Assembly: GCA_045039925.1 (NCBI GenBank)
Contig: CP108400.1
Location: 9,300,001-9,364,000, forward strand
From: Yinghuangia sp045039925
GTDB taxonomy: Bacteria > Actinomycetota > Actinomycetes > Streptomycetales > Streptomycetaceae
DNA length: 64,000 bases
Direction of reading: 5' to 3'
Shown here: piece after piece, positions 46,601 to 53,000 of the stretch
Position numbering within the stretch: position 1 is the stretch's first letter
Layout of the letters: each line of letters begins with the position of its first letter
Notes under the pieces: model-generated
The model's database searches: none
What the model was told of the DNA's origin: nothing
What the model saw: only the letters and a program-made list of their open reading frames with translations
Translations under genes and position numbers: made by a program

Positions 46601-49600
46601 GCCGCGGCGGCCAGGGCCTGCGGCGTCGGGGCGCGGAACACGTCGGCGAGCGAGATCTCGACGCCGAGCGCGGCCCGCAGCCGGTTGGCCAGGCGCGCGG
46701 CCAGGAGGGAGTGGCCGCCCAGGGCGAAGAAGTCCTCGTCGGCGCCGACGTCGGCGACATCCAGCAGTTCGGCGAACAGGGCGCAGACGGCGGCCTCGCG
46801 GGCGTCGGCCGCGGCGCGTCCGGACGGCCGGTCGTCGGCGGGACGGGGGCGGGGGAGCGCCGTGCGGTCGATCTTGCCGCTCGGGTTGAGCGGCAGCTCG
46901 TCCAGAAGGGTGAAGGACGCCGGGACCAGCGCGGACGGCAGGGTCGCGGACAGTGCCGAGCGTACGGCGGCCGTGTCCAGGTCCGCGGCGTCGGCGGGGA
47001 CCAGGTAGGCGGCGAGCGCCTGCGCGCCGTCGCCGCCCGCCACCGGGATCACGACCGCGCGGGCCACGCCGGGGAGTTCGAGCAGCCGTGCCTCGACCTC
47101 GCCCGGCTCGACGCGGATGCCGCGGATCTTCACCTGGTGGTCGGCACGGCCCAGGAACCGCAGGTCGCCCGCGGCGTCCCGGCGTACGCGGTCGCCGGTG
47201 CGGTACATGCGGTTGCCGGGCGCCCCGAAGGGGTCGGGGACGAAGCGCTCGGCGGTCGCGCCGGGCCGTCCCAAGTACCCGCGGGCCAGCCCGGCTCCGG
47301 CGAGGTACAGGTCGCCCGGGACGCCGTCGGGGACCGGACGCAGGGCCGAATCCAGCACGTACGCGCGGGTGTTGGCGATGGGCCGGCCGATCGCGACCGG
47401 CCCGGGGGCGGTGCGCGTGTGGGCGAGGCTGTCGCCCGCGGCCTCGGAGCAGCCGTACAGGTTGACGACGGCGGCCCGCGGCCACCGTGCGGCGACCGCG
47501 TCGGCGAGGACGGCGGGGAGCGCTTCACCCGAGGAGATCCACGTGGTGACCGAGTCCAGGGAGCCGGGTGCGGCGGTGTCGAGCAGGGTCGCGAGCAGGC
47601 TCGGGACGACGGTGACGACCTGCACTTTGTGCGCGTCGACGAGTTCGGCCAGTCGGCTCGGGTCGGCGGCGGTCGCGTCGTCGGCGAGGACGACGGTGTC
47701 CCCGGCGGCCAGACCGCCGAGGAGTTCGGTGGTGCCGTCGATGAAGGTCAGTGCGCTCTTGGCGACGCGTATGCGCGGCCCGTCCGCGTTCCGGCCCCAC
47801 CACAGGCGGTTGGCGAGCGCCGCCTGCGTTCCGACCACGGCCTTGGGGCGCCCGGTCGAGCCGGAGGTGAAGATCACGTACGCGGCGGCGTCGGGGGACA
47901 CGGCGGTCGTCGCCGGGACGCCGGACGGGGCGTCCTCGGGCGCGGGGAGGTCGATCCGGATCCGCCGGGTCCCGGACGGCACCGGCAGGTCGCCGGGTGT
48001 CGCCGCGTCGCACAGGACCAGTTCGGGCTGTGCGTCCGCGAGCATGAGCGCGACGCGTTCGCGCGGCTGGTTGAGGTCGAGGGGAAGGTACGCGGCACCC
48101 GCGCGCAGCACGGCCAGCAGTGCCGCCGTGAGGTCGGCCGAGCGGGTGAGGGCCAGGGCGACCACAGGTTCCCGGTCCGGACGTGTGCCGGATGCGGTCC
48201 GCTCGGCGGCCGAGCCGGCGGCACCGAGGGCACCGGCACCGGGGTCACCGGGACCGGGGTCACCGGCACCCGGGCGGGCCTCGGCCGCCGCGGCGGCGAG
48301 CGCGGCCCGCACGGTGCGGTCGATCTCGGCGGCTCGGTCGCCCAACTGGGCGTAGGTGAGGGTCCGTTCGGCGACGACGGCGATGGCGTCCGGGGTGTCG
48401 GCGATCTGACGGTCGATCAAGGCCGCTACGCCGCCCGGGGGTACCGGGGTGGCGGCAGGCTGCTGTGGCAGAGCCGCGTCGCCCAGCAGGGCCAGCGGTG
48501 TGTCGGGGGAGTCGACGGCGGCGGCGAGGGTGGCCTCGAAGTCCGCAAGGAGTGTGTCGACGCTGTCCGCGGCGAGCAGGTCCGCGCGATACGTGGCCTC
48601 CACGACCAGCGACCCCGGGCGCAGGAAGCACTCCAGCGCGAGGTCGAACTGCGTGGTGTGGTTGTGGATGTGCCGCCACGAGGCGGTCAGCCCGGGCAGG
48701 TCCAGTTCCGCCAGTTCGTGCGCGAGCAGGCCGAACATGACGTCGAACAGCGGCGTGCGGCCGGGGCTGCGCCGGGGGCGTACCGCGTCCAGGACCTCGT
48801 CGAAGGGGACGTCCTGGTGGGCGAACGAGGCCTGGCACGTCTCGGCGGTCCGGCCCACGAGCTGACGGAAGGTCAGGGCGGCCCGGCGGCCGGGTGGTTC
48901 GGACACGTCGCAGCGCAGGACGACGGTGTTGCCGAAGTTGCCGATCAGACGGGCGGCCTCGGGGCGGCCGCGGTCCATGGTGAGGGTGCCGACGGGCAGG
49001 TCGTCCGAGCCGGTGTGGCGGCGCAGCACGGCGGCGAATCCCGCGAGGGCCGCGGTGAACGCGGTGGTTCCCTCGGCGGCGGCGAACGCCGCCAACCGGT
49101 CCGCGAGTTGCGGGGAGAGGCTGCGGACCCGGCGGCCGCCGCGCTCGTCGCCGACCGCGGGACGCGGGCCGTCCGCGGGCAGTTCGGCGGGCTCGGACAG
49201 GCCCTTGAGCCGGTCGCGCCAGAACGCGACGCCCTCCGGGTCGGCGGTCGGACGGCCGCGCTCCCAGGCGGCGAAGTCCGCGTACTGGACCTCGGGTACG
49301 TCGGGGACGGGGGTGCCGTCCGTCGCCGACCGGTAGAGCGCGGCGAGATCACGCGACAGGACGCCCCAGGTGCCACCGTCCCACGCGATGTGGTGGACGA
49401 CCTGGACAAGGGCGTGCGCGTCCGGGCCGAACCGCAGCAACTCCCAACGGACCGGGTGGTCGTGGGCCAGGTCGAACGGCCTGGACGCCAGTGCGACGGC
49501 CGCGGCGTCGGCGGCCTGCCGGCGCTCGGCGGCGGGCACCGCGGTGAGGTCCCGCAGCGGGATGTCCTCCGGACGCGGAGCTTCCGCCGCCGCCTGGCGG

Positions 49601-49932
49601 GGCGTACCGTCGTCGTCGATCCGGTGGACGGTGCGCAGCAGTTCGTGGCGCACGACCAGGCCGTGCAGGGCGACGCGGAGAGCCGCGGGGTCCAACGGTC
49701 CGGTCAGCTCGATGACGAGGCAGCCGTTGTAGGAGGTGCTGCGCGGGTGCGCCTGGTGGTGCAGCCACAGACTGTGTTGCGCGTGGGACAGCGGCGCGGG
49801 GACGGACCGGTCGCGGACCGGGACTCCTCCGCCGGAACCGGCGGCGAGACCTGCCCCGGCCAGCAGACGCTTCATCAGTTCCCGGCGGCGGTCGGTCGGC
49901 TCGCCGCCTGGCGTGGAGGGTCCCTGTCGCAA
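34675..49932 (-). CDS. Four-module siderophore NRPS with N-methyltransferase and thioesterase
   Basis: 5085 residues. Domain order: C1-A1-PCP1, C2-A2-PCP2, C3-A3(nMT)-PCP3, C4-A4-PCP4, TE. Phosphopantetheine Ser residues are at 1075, 2172, 3702 and 4790; TE nucleophile Ser4925 (GWSFGG). It extends the salicyl-(Ser/Thr/Cys) starter made by the protein at 50094-53696. Hand-read pockets: A1 beta-Ala-like, A2 Ser-like but non-canonical, A3 and A4 both DMENLGLIN, the code of N5-hydroxyornithine. No epimerase domain is present. The start is TTG 49932, with an AGGAGG 7 nt upstream. Transcription is divergent from 50094 and shares an iron box. Modules are described separately. Confidence 0.95.
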   Translation of the reverse strand: MRQGPSTPGGEPTDRRRELMKRLLAGAGLAAGSGGGVPVRDRSVPAPLSHAQHSLWLHHQAHPRSTSYNGCLVIELTGPLDPAALRVALHGLVVRHELLRTVHRIDDDGTPRQAAAEAPRPEDIPLRDLTAVPAAERRQAADAAAVALASRPFDLAHDHPVRWELLRFGPDAHALVQVVHHIAWDGGTWGVLSRDLAALYRSATDGTPVPDVPEVQYADFAAWERGRPTADPEGVAFWRDRLKGLSEPAELPADGPRPAVGDERGGRRVRSLSPQLADRLAAFAAAEGTTAFTAALAGFAAVLRRHTGSDDLPVGTLTMDRGRPEAARLIGNFGNTVVLRCDVSEPPGRRAALTFRQLVGRTAETCQASFAHQDVPFDEVLDAVRPRRSPGRTPLFDVMFGLLAHELAELDLPGLTASWRHIHNHTTQFDLALECFLRPGSLVVEATYRADLLAADSVDTLLADFEATLAAAVDSPDTPLALLGDAALPQQPAATPVPPGGVAALIDRQIADTPDAIAVVAERTLTYAQLGDRAAEIDRTVRAALAAAAAEARPGAGDPGPGDPGAGALGAAGSAAERTASGTRPDREPVVALALTRSADLTAALLAVLRAGAAYLPLDLNQPRERVALMLADAQPELVLCDAATPGDLPVPSGTRRIRIDLPAPEDAPSGVPATTAVSPDAAAYVIFTSGSTGRPKAVVGTQAALANRLWWGRNADGPRIRVAKSALTFIDGTTELLGGLAAGDTVVLADDATAADPSRLAELVDAHKVQVVTVVPSLLATLLDTAAPGSLDSVTTWISSGEALPAVLADAVAARWPRAAVVNLYGCSEAAGDSLAHTRTAPGPVAIGRPIANTRAYVLDSALRPVPDGVPGDLYLAGAGLARGYLGRPGATAERFVPDPFGAPGNRMYRTGDRVRRDAAGDLRFLGRADHQVKIRGIRVEPGEVEARLLELPGVARAVVIPVAGGDGAQALAAYLVPADAADLDTAAVRSALSATLPSALVPASFTLLDELPLNPSGKIDRTALPRPRPADDRPSGRAAADAREAAVCALFAELLDVADVGADEDFFALGGHSLLAARLANRLRAALGVEISLADVFRAPTPQALAAAAAQAETARPRVRGTSVPADVPASFAQAGLWLEEQLRGPSAAYHLPLALELTGQLDVAALRAAVSDVVARHEALRTLLAAADHADWPVQRVLTPAQAAARLRCDVVDLGDAPAARVAAEVAASVARPFDVAADLPFRAAVFTTREAAHLVLTLHHTAADRWSYGPLLADLTAAYAARSGSGSDRPAAQPDSAAPVTYAAYSVWQRELLGARSSAPTELASRQLDYWTQQLAGLPDEAALPADRSRPAEPSLRGGTAEALLPADLTAALRTLARDHDTGLATVLHTGVAALLHRVGGGDDIAVGVPVAGRTDEDLHDVVGLFVNTVVLRADLRADRDGGPSFGALLDQVRDRSRAAFAHADVPFAWVVDRLAPARVLGRHPVFQVSVAHHRAEEVALTLPGTEAEAYLPPTGAAMFDLDLRFVETGDDGVRVQAGYAADLFDHATVAALLDRLTGLFAHAAEAAHTRVADLGVLTADEHAALVAPPAPQAVPATRVDARIAAQARATPDAVALVGPDGAVLTYRELLDRADRLAALLRGSGARPGAVVAVALPRSADLVAALLAVLRGGAAYLPLDPEHPDARLREMASDAGVVCVLTRNVDAGRFAGTGVPVVALDAPEVTAALAAAEPGAEPSPGHPTDLGDAGLGDTAYVLYTSGSTGRPKGVVVSHRALGNQLAWVQDEFPLSSDDRFLHKAPAGFDVAIWETFWPLTAGAAVVLAEPGGQRDGGYLAHLIREQGVTAAHFVPPMLDAFLESWSGSGYANSGDRSGAAHPSDGTPPLGLRLLLCGGESLPPATAERAARVLGIRPHNTYGPTEAAITATSWTSPGDDGRGVPIGRPVWNTGALVLDRRLAPVPPGVPGELYLTGAQLADGYLGRPGLTATRFTPAPYGPPGARMYRTGDLVRHRPDGALEFLGRTDDQVKIRGVRIEPAEIEAVLTARPDLSAAVVAARRTASGAPRLVAYVVPEPDATAPDADELRAHLGTVLPEHMVPSAVVVLDALPLLPSGKTDRAALPEPAFDADTPSAAPRTPEEAALAGVFAAVLGLPGIGADDGFFALGGDSIGATLLASRARAAGLPFTVRDVFRHPTVAALARTAVANRSAADTSTAPAAAPQPAIEVTPEQRRALDRALGGVGVADVLPLSALQEGLLYLLKTDEASRAIYTQQVVLDLSGPVEPERMADAVRAVLEKYPNLRAGFVPLRDASVAAVPRRWEPPFRFADAAFDESADPAAGFEEFAGAERDRPWDPLRPPLIRFGLVRVGPEAYRLVMTSQVLLLDGWSSGLVLTSLLAAYTDAQAELLRPAAPFGRYLGWLAERDAERSRAVWSAYLEGVTEPTRLAPAGHDADGATAESAEEFARTLPTALTDRLAARARAAGVTLGTVYESAWGLLLARLTGRDDCVFGALVSGRHPEVAGVETTVGLLFNTVPVRVRVRPDEAPVTLWHRVHEEKSELFDHPELGLAEIQARVGAGPLFDTFFVVQNLPLPDKATRYGPDGAVQVIDHEVRDATHYPVSFVVTPGQETTVRVMFHTGAFSRDEAERLADRFERVLAGFADSPQAACARIDLLSEEESRQAFVSWNDSAHDLPDVTIAEMLEEQAAAEPDAVALVFRPETPDAVTWTYRELNERANRIARLLQKHGAGPERLVGLGLARTPDMVAALFAVLKTGAAYLPLELDLPAQRLALLLDDGGPVCVLTAQAVAGQVPEHATAARVVIDEPETAAELLALSGDDLSDAERPGFTRSDAHRMDHPAYVIYTSGTTGRPKGVVTPYRGLTNMQYNHRRHIFDPVVAEAGRRLRIAHTVSFAFDMSWEELLWLVEGHEVHICDEQLRRDAHALTHYLNHHHIDVINITPTYAQHLLDEGLLTGEHRPCLVLLGGEAVSDTVWSALRETPGVLGYNLYGPTEYTINTLGAGTDESPTPALGRPIHNTQVYLLDHHLRPVPQGTPGELYIAGAGLARAYHDNAGQTAARFVPNPYGPPGTRLYRTGDLTRHRPDGTLDYLGRTDHQTKIRGHRIEPTEIETTLTTHPHITHAAVVPLPGPDGAARLVGYVVPDPDAGRGAEGEAEQLAEWQQIYGAEYAEIGTALFREDFAGWDSSYDGRPIPLEHMREWRDATVARIAALAPADRPRRILEIGVGTGLLMGRLAPDCEAYCATDFAAPVIAKLRADLARDPALAARVELRVRPAHDLSGLPEGFFDTVVVNSVAQYFPSADYLTDVLRQAVELLAPGGAVFLGDVRDLRLARIFHTAIQLERADASADDTEVRAAIERSLVWEKELLVDPGYFAALPAHVPGLAGVDVLVKRGTEHNELSRHRYDAVLRRASEPADGGPGNDSPGAVAPGALEVPWSDTGLADLADRLGDGATAAAGHEGQEGREGHEGPGGAPATLRVTGIPNARLAGEAAAARVLADGGSATEAREARDRRRPEAVEPEDLYVLGARHGHHVAVTWSARPDGTCEAVFTPEQAAVRAVAPYTPGVLKPSLAAYTNNPAATRDAGTLVPRLREYLRELLPDYMVPSAFVVLDRLPLTVNGKLDLRALPAPEAAVRPAGRAPETAEEKAVCALFAEVLGVADVGADDDFFDLGGHSLLAARLTAKARSALGVELSIRDVFGAPSPAALAERMGPLADLDPADARPVLGPRTRPERVPLSYAQRRLWLLGQFADAGTAYHEPVAVRLRGALDAEALRAAVRDVAARHEALRTVCVETPGAGGDPGDHLAQHLVSADHPAFGVEFVSAVEESADAETRVAALVAEAVRRPFDLAADPPLRVSVFTVAPDEHVLLAVFHHIAVDEWSIRPFAHDLAAAYAARHAGTTPDWDDLPVQYADFTLWQRDLLGDPDDADSVHARQLAYWRDELAGLPEEIPLPGDRPRPTLATYRGGTVETILPADAADRLRGIARAAGASSFMVFQSAVALLLHRLGAGDDIPLGSPVAGRDDEALGDLIGFFVNTVVARADVSGDPTFAELLGRMRETDLRAFAHQDLPFERLVEALNPVRSQGRNPLFQVMVGYQNQAVGTVEFPGLAVEGARFTPPTAKFDLDFVFRETSDTGAPVGPLEVAIEYAADLFDAATAETLLTRLVRLLELVGDAPGRRIGDYELLTDAESEQVLTAWNDSAHDLPDVTIAEMLEEQAAAEPDAVALVFRPGTPDAVTWTYRELNERANRIARLLQAHGAGPERVVALGLARTPDMVAALFAVLKTGAAYLPLELDLPAKRLALLLEDTGPVCVLAAEASADRLPDETAPLLLDAPEVTAFVAAFSGADLTDAERPGFTRSDAHRMDHPAYVIYTSGTTGRPKGVVTPYRGLTNMQYNHRRHIFDPVVAEAGRRLRIAHTVSFAFDMSWEELLWLVEGHEVHICDEQLRRDAHALTHYLDHHHIDVINVTPTYAAQLIELGLLDRGHRPCLVLLGGEAVGGDVWTALRETPGVLGYNLYGPTEYTINTLGAGTDESPTPALGRPIHNTEVYVLDRHLRPVPPGVPGELYVAGCGLARAYHDNAGQTAARFVPNPYGPPGTRLYRTGDLTRHRPDGTLDYLGRTDHQTKIRGHRIEPTEIETTLTTHPRITHAAVTPTADRQRLVAYLVGGADPDEVRAWLAERLPDYMVPGIFVALDALPLTVNGKLDRDALPEPDLADAVSARGPRNEDEAELCRIFAAVLDLPRVGVDDDFFALGGHSLLAVRLVSLIREAGLAADPAAVTVATVLTATTPAALAERLGGGRERGDAAFAPLLPLRPDGALPPLFCIHPGFGLAWPYAALLPFVPDGRPVYGLQSPVVCGAEPAAFLEELAAEYLARIRRVQPHGPYHLLGWSFGGEMAYALAGLLQQAGEEVRFLAVLDAQPPVPLACGEGRSGADGFDAGAAREHLSRAVPGDADVLAGLGDEVVDRLLAARSAHEYLSPAAPFEPFAGDLLCVVADGNGRRTGAAAWRGRIRGTVRAHEVPYDHDDLLTRDAVALIGPLLRDAFARLDAP
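34678..35412 (-). other. NRPS C-terminal type I thioesterase
   Basis: Residues about 4841-5085. Alpha/beta hydrolase with FCIHPGFG at the start of the fold, nucleophile elbow GWSFGGEMAY (Ser4925) and a C-terminal His in PYDHDDLLT. It releases the chain by hydrolysis or by attack of the terminal N5-hydroxyamine. Confidence 0.85.
35413..38697 (-). other. NRPS module 4: C4-A4-PCP4, predicted N5-hydroxyornithine
   Basis: Residues about 3746-4840. C4 has intact HHIAVDEW (His3902). A4 pocket is D-M-E-N-L-G-L-I-N (Asp4456), identical to A3. PCP4 Ser4790 is in GGHSLLAVRL. As the last residue before the TE, this hydroxyornithine probably cyclises to 3-amino-1-hydroxy-piperidin-2-one on release, the usual fate in related siderophores; this is inference. 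Confidence 0.8.
35896..37253 (-). repeat. A4 copy of a near-identical A-domain repeat
   Basis: Aligned with 40501-41864 at an offset of 4605 bp (4611 at the far end). Long blocks differ by only one or a few bases: about 35896-36080, 36440-36680 and 37090-37253. In between, 36080-36440 and 36730-37090 diverge more. The conserved blocks use GAA and AAA codons where the rest of the gene prefers GAG and AAG. Confidence 0.85.
38698..43287 (-). other. NRPS module 3: C3-A3-nMT-PCP3, predicted N-methyl-N5-hydroxyornithine
   Basis: Residues about 2216-3745. C3 begins VLPLSALQEGLLYL, as in epimerase/DCL types, and its HHxxxDG motif is QVLLLDG (Gln2384, Val2385): both His are lost. A3 pocket is D-M-E-N-L-G-L-I-N (Asp2921), i.e. 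N5-hydroxyornithine. Between core motifs A8 and A9 an N-methyltransferase is inserted (about 3180-3600) with RRILEIGVGTGLLMG (Glu3247), FFDTVVVNSVAQYFPS and VFLGDVRDLRL. Its distal part has a degenerate Gly/Glu-rich linker. PCP3 Ser3702. Confidence 0.8.
40501..41864 (-). repeat. A3 copy of the near-identical A-domain repeat
   Basis: Counterpart of 35896-37253. The patchwork of identical and diverged stretches suggests gene conversion between the two hydroxyornithine A domains rather than a single clean duplication. Confidence 0.85.
43288..46587 (-). other. NRPS module 2: C2-A2-PCP2, Ser-like pocket
   Basis: Residues about 1116-2215. C2 has HHTAADRW (His1263), with Arg replacing the usual Gly after Asp. 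A2 resembles the EntF serine domain in GFDVAIWETFWPL and HFVPPMLDAF. However, the pocket reads D-V-W-H-L-G-T-I-T (Asp1809 first), whereas Ser is D-V-W-H-L-S-L-I-D; three positions differ, so the residue is uncertain. PCP2 has GGDSIGATLL (Ser2172), the form usually found before epimerase or dual domains. Confidence 0.6.
46588..49932 (-). other. NRPS module 1: C1-A1-PCP1, predicted beta-alanine
   Basis: Residues about 1-1115. C1 has an intact HHIAWDG (His180, His181). A1 core motif A3 is at about residue 685 (YVIFTSGSTGRPK). Aligned by hand to GrsA, the pocket reads I-D-T-T-I-S-L-G-D: the Asp normally at 235 is shifted to 236. The known beta-alanine code V-D-W-V-I-S-L-A-D has the same shift and matches at D, I, S, L and D. 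The A1 domain also carries a Gly/Pro/Ala-rich insertion between its first core motifs. PCP1 Ser1075 is in GGHSLLAARL. Confidence 0.7.
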
Positions 49933-50002
49933 CGTGCCGCCTCCTGGGCGCGCCCGGCCCGCCGCGTGAATACGGCGAGAACAAAATGGAAGCTTGCCTT
50001 AG

Positions 50003-50021
50003 TTAGGTTTGCCTACCCTAT
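50003..50021. promoter_or_regulatory. Iron box shared by the two divergent NRPS genes
   Basis: TTAGGTTTGCCTACCCTAT matches the consensus at about 15 of 19 positions, and a partial half-site (GCCTTAG) precedes it by about 9 bp, so tandem binding is possible. A TATATT hexamer at 50019-50024 is a likely -10 for the plus-strand gene. One site can therefore repress both the 5085-residue NRPS and the MbtB-like NRPS/ligase operon. Confidence 0.8.
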
Positions 50022-50093
50022 ATTTGTGACGCCCGTCGGGGGTGTCAACCCACGCCCACGGGCCGGACGTACGCCGGGCGGAAGGGGAAGAAC

Positions 50094-53000
50094 GTGCACT
50101 GGAGCATCGAGGACGTACGTCGCGAGGTAGGCCAACTCCTCGAATGCGAACCGGATTCGGTACCCGTCGACGGCAACCTCATCCAGCACGGGCTCGACTC
50201 GCTCCGACTGATGAGGCTGGCGGGCGGCTGGCGCCGCCGCGGGGCGGAGATCACGTTCGCCGAACTCGCCGAGCGGCCCACGGTCGCGGCCTGGGCCGCC
50301 CTGCTGGCCGCGGGGGCCGACGCGGGCGGCACCGCGGACTCGGCCGACGCCGAGCCCGGCGGTACCGCCGAGCCGGTTGACCCCGCCGAGCCCGGAGACT
50401 CCTCCGAGCCCGGAGACCCCGCCGAGCCCGGAGACCCTGCCGCGCCCTTCGCGCTCGCCGCCATGCAACACGCGTACTGGGTCGGCCGCGGCGACGACCA
50501 GGTCCTGGGCGGCGTCGCGGCACACCTGTACACCGAGTTCGACCGCCCCGCAGGCAGCGCGGCTCCGCTCGACCCGGCGCGCCTCGAGGCCGCGGTGCGC
50601 ACGCTGGCCGCACGGCACCCCGCGCTGCGCACCCGCATCACCCCCGACGGGCGCCAGCAGGTGATGCCCGAGGCCGTCGGCCCCCTGCTCACCGTCGAGG
50701 ATCTGCGCGACCTGCCGACGGACCGCGTCGCCGACCGCCTGCACGCGATCCGCGACGCCTGCTCGCACCAAATGCTCGACATCGAGGCGGGCCGCGTCTT
50801 CGACGTACGCCTGACGCTCCTGCCCGACGGAGCCACCCGCCTGCACGTCGACGTCGACATGGTGGCCGCCGACGCGCTCAGCTTCCGCATCCTCCTGGCC
50901 GACCTCGCGCGCGTCTACTCGGCACCCGACCGCGAACTCCCGCCGCTCGGCTACGACCACCGGGCGTACCTAGCCGACCGGCCGCACCTGCGGGCCGCCG
51001 CGGCCGAACGCGCCCGCGCCCACTGGGACGCCCGCCTCGCCGACCTGCCGGGCGCTCCGGACCTGCCGCTGCGCGCCGAGGCCGAGCGCGGCGACCCCAC
51101 CCGCGTGACCCGGCGGCACCTGTGGCTGAGCCCCGACGACAAGCGCCGTTGGCTGGAACGGGCCCACGAGCGCGCGGTCACCCCGGCCATGGCCCTCGCC
51201 GCCGCGTTCGCGCACGTGCTGGCCGCGTGGAGCGCGGAGCCGCACTTCCTGTTGAACCTCCCGCTGTTCGACCGCGAGGAGATCCACCCCGACGTCCCGC
51301 TCCTGGTCGGCGACTTCACCGGATCCGTGCTCCTCGACACCGACCTCGCGGCGCCCGCGTCGTTCCTCGACACCGCACGCCGCATCCAGGCCCGCCTGCA
51401 CGAGGACGCCGCACACGCCGACCGGTCCGGCCTCGACGTCCTGCGCGACCTCTCGCGCGCCCGCGGAGGCCAGGTGGTCGCCCCCATCGTCTACACCAGC
51501 GCGCTGAACCTCGGCGAGTTGTTCGCCGACGACGTGCGCGACCTGTTCGGCGAACCCGAGTGGATCATCTCCCAAGGCCCGCAGGTCCTTTTGGACGCCC
51601 AGGTCACCGAGGTACGCGGCGGCCTGCTCGTCAACTGGGACATCCGCGAGGAACTGTTCGCCGACGGCGTCGCCGACGCGATGTTCGAGGCCTACCGCGG
51701 GCTCGTCACCCGCCTCGGCACCGAGGACGCCGACTGGGACCAGCCGGTCGGCGACCTGCTCCCCGCCGAGCAGCGCCGGGTGCGCGACCGCGCCAACGCC
51801 ACGGCCGCGCCGCGCAGCAAATACCGGCTGCACGACCGCTTCTTCACCCTGGCGCGCACCCGTCCGGAGGCGGTCGCGGTGGTCGCCGGACCCGAACTGC
51901 GCTGGACGTACGGCGAACTCGCGGACAAGGCACTGCGCGTCGCCGCCGCCCTCGGTGCGCACGGGGTGCGCCCCGGTGACACGGTCGCGGTGACCCTCCC
52001 CAAGGGGCCGGAGCAAATCTTGGCGGTGCTCGGCGTGTTGGCGGCGGGTGCCGCGTACGTCCCGGTCGGCGTCGAACAGCCCGCCACCCGCCGCGCCCGC
52101 ATCCACGCGACCGCCGGCGCGCGCCTGGTCCTCGACTCCGTCCAGGCCGCAGGCGCGTCCCCGCAAGCCGGTTCGCTCGCGCTGGACGACGCCGTCCGGC
52201 ATCCGGAGGCGTTGGCGGGACCGGTGCCGGGCGACGCACGCGCAACCGCGTACGTCCTGTTCACCTCCGGCTCGACCGGCGAGCCCAAGGGCGTCGAAGT
52301 CCCGCACAGCGCAGCCGTCAACACCATCGACGACCTCATCGGCCGCTACGCGCTCGGCAGGGCGGACCGGACGCTCGCCCTGTCGGCACTCGACTTCGAC
52401 CTCTCGGTCTTCGACATATTCGCCCCGCTCGCCGTCGGCGGTGCCGTCGTCGTGCCGGACGCCGACGACCGGCACGAACCCTCCGAATGGCTGCGGCAGT
52501 TGCGCGAGCACCGCATCAGCGTGCTCAACTGCGTCCCGGCGCTGCTCGCCATGCTGCTGACCGCGGCGGAGCAGGGCGCGGAACAGGGCACCGAACGCCT
52601 CACGGACACCCTGCGGGTGGTCCTGCTCGGCGGCGACTGGGTCACCTCCGACCTCCCGGTCCGGCTGCACGCCCAGGTGCCCGCCTGCCGCTTCGTGGGC
52701 CTCGGCGGGACCACCGAGACCGCCATCCACTCCACCGTGTACGAGGTCCCGCCGGGGGTCGAACTGCCGTCGTGGTGGCGGGCCGTCCCGTACGGCCGCC
52801 CCCTCGCGAACGTGCGGTGCCGCGTCGTCGACGTCCTCGGCCGGGACCGGCCCGACCACGTGCCGGGCGAGCTCTGGATCGGCGGCGAGGGCGTCGCCCT
52901 CGGCTACCGCGGCGACCCCGCCCGCACCGCAGACCGCTTCGTCGAGTACGACGGCGAACGCTGGTATCGCACCGGCGACCTGGCGCGCTATCTCTCCGAC

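Noticed and set aside
41923..50130. A very long plus-strand open frame (over 2700 codons) opposite the NRPS gene
   Set aside because: It is the antisense shadow of a GC-rich gene. It has no recognisable domains, is Arg/Gly/Gln-rich, and the minus strand carries an uninterrupted four-module NRPS.
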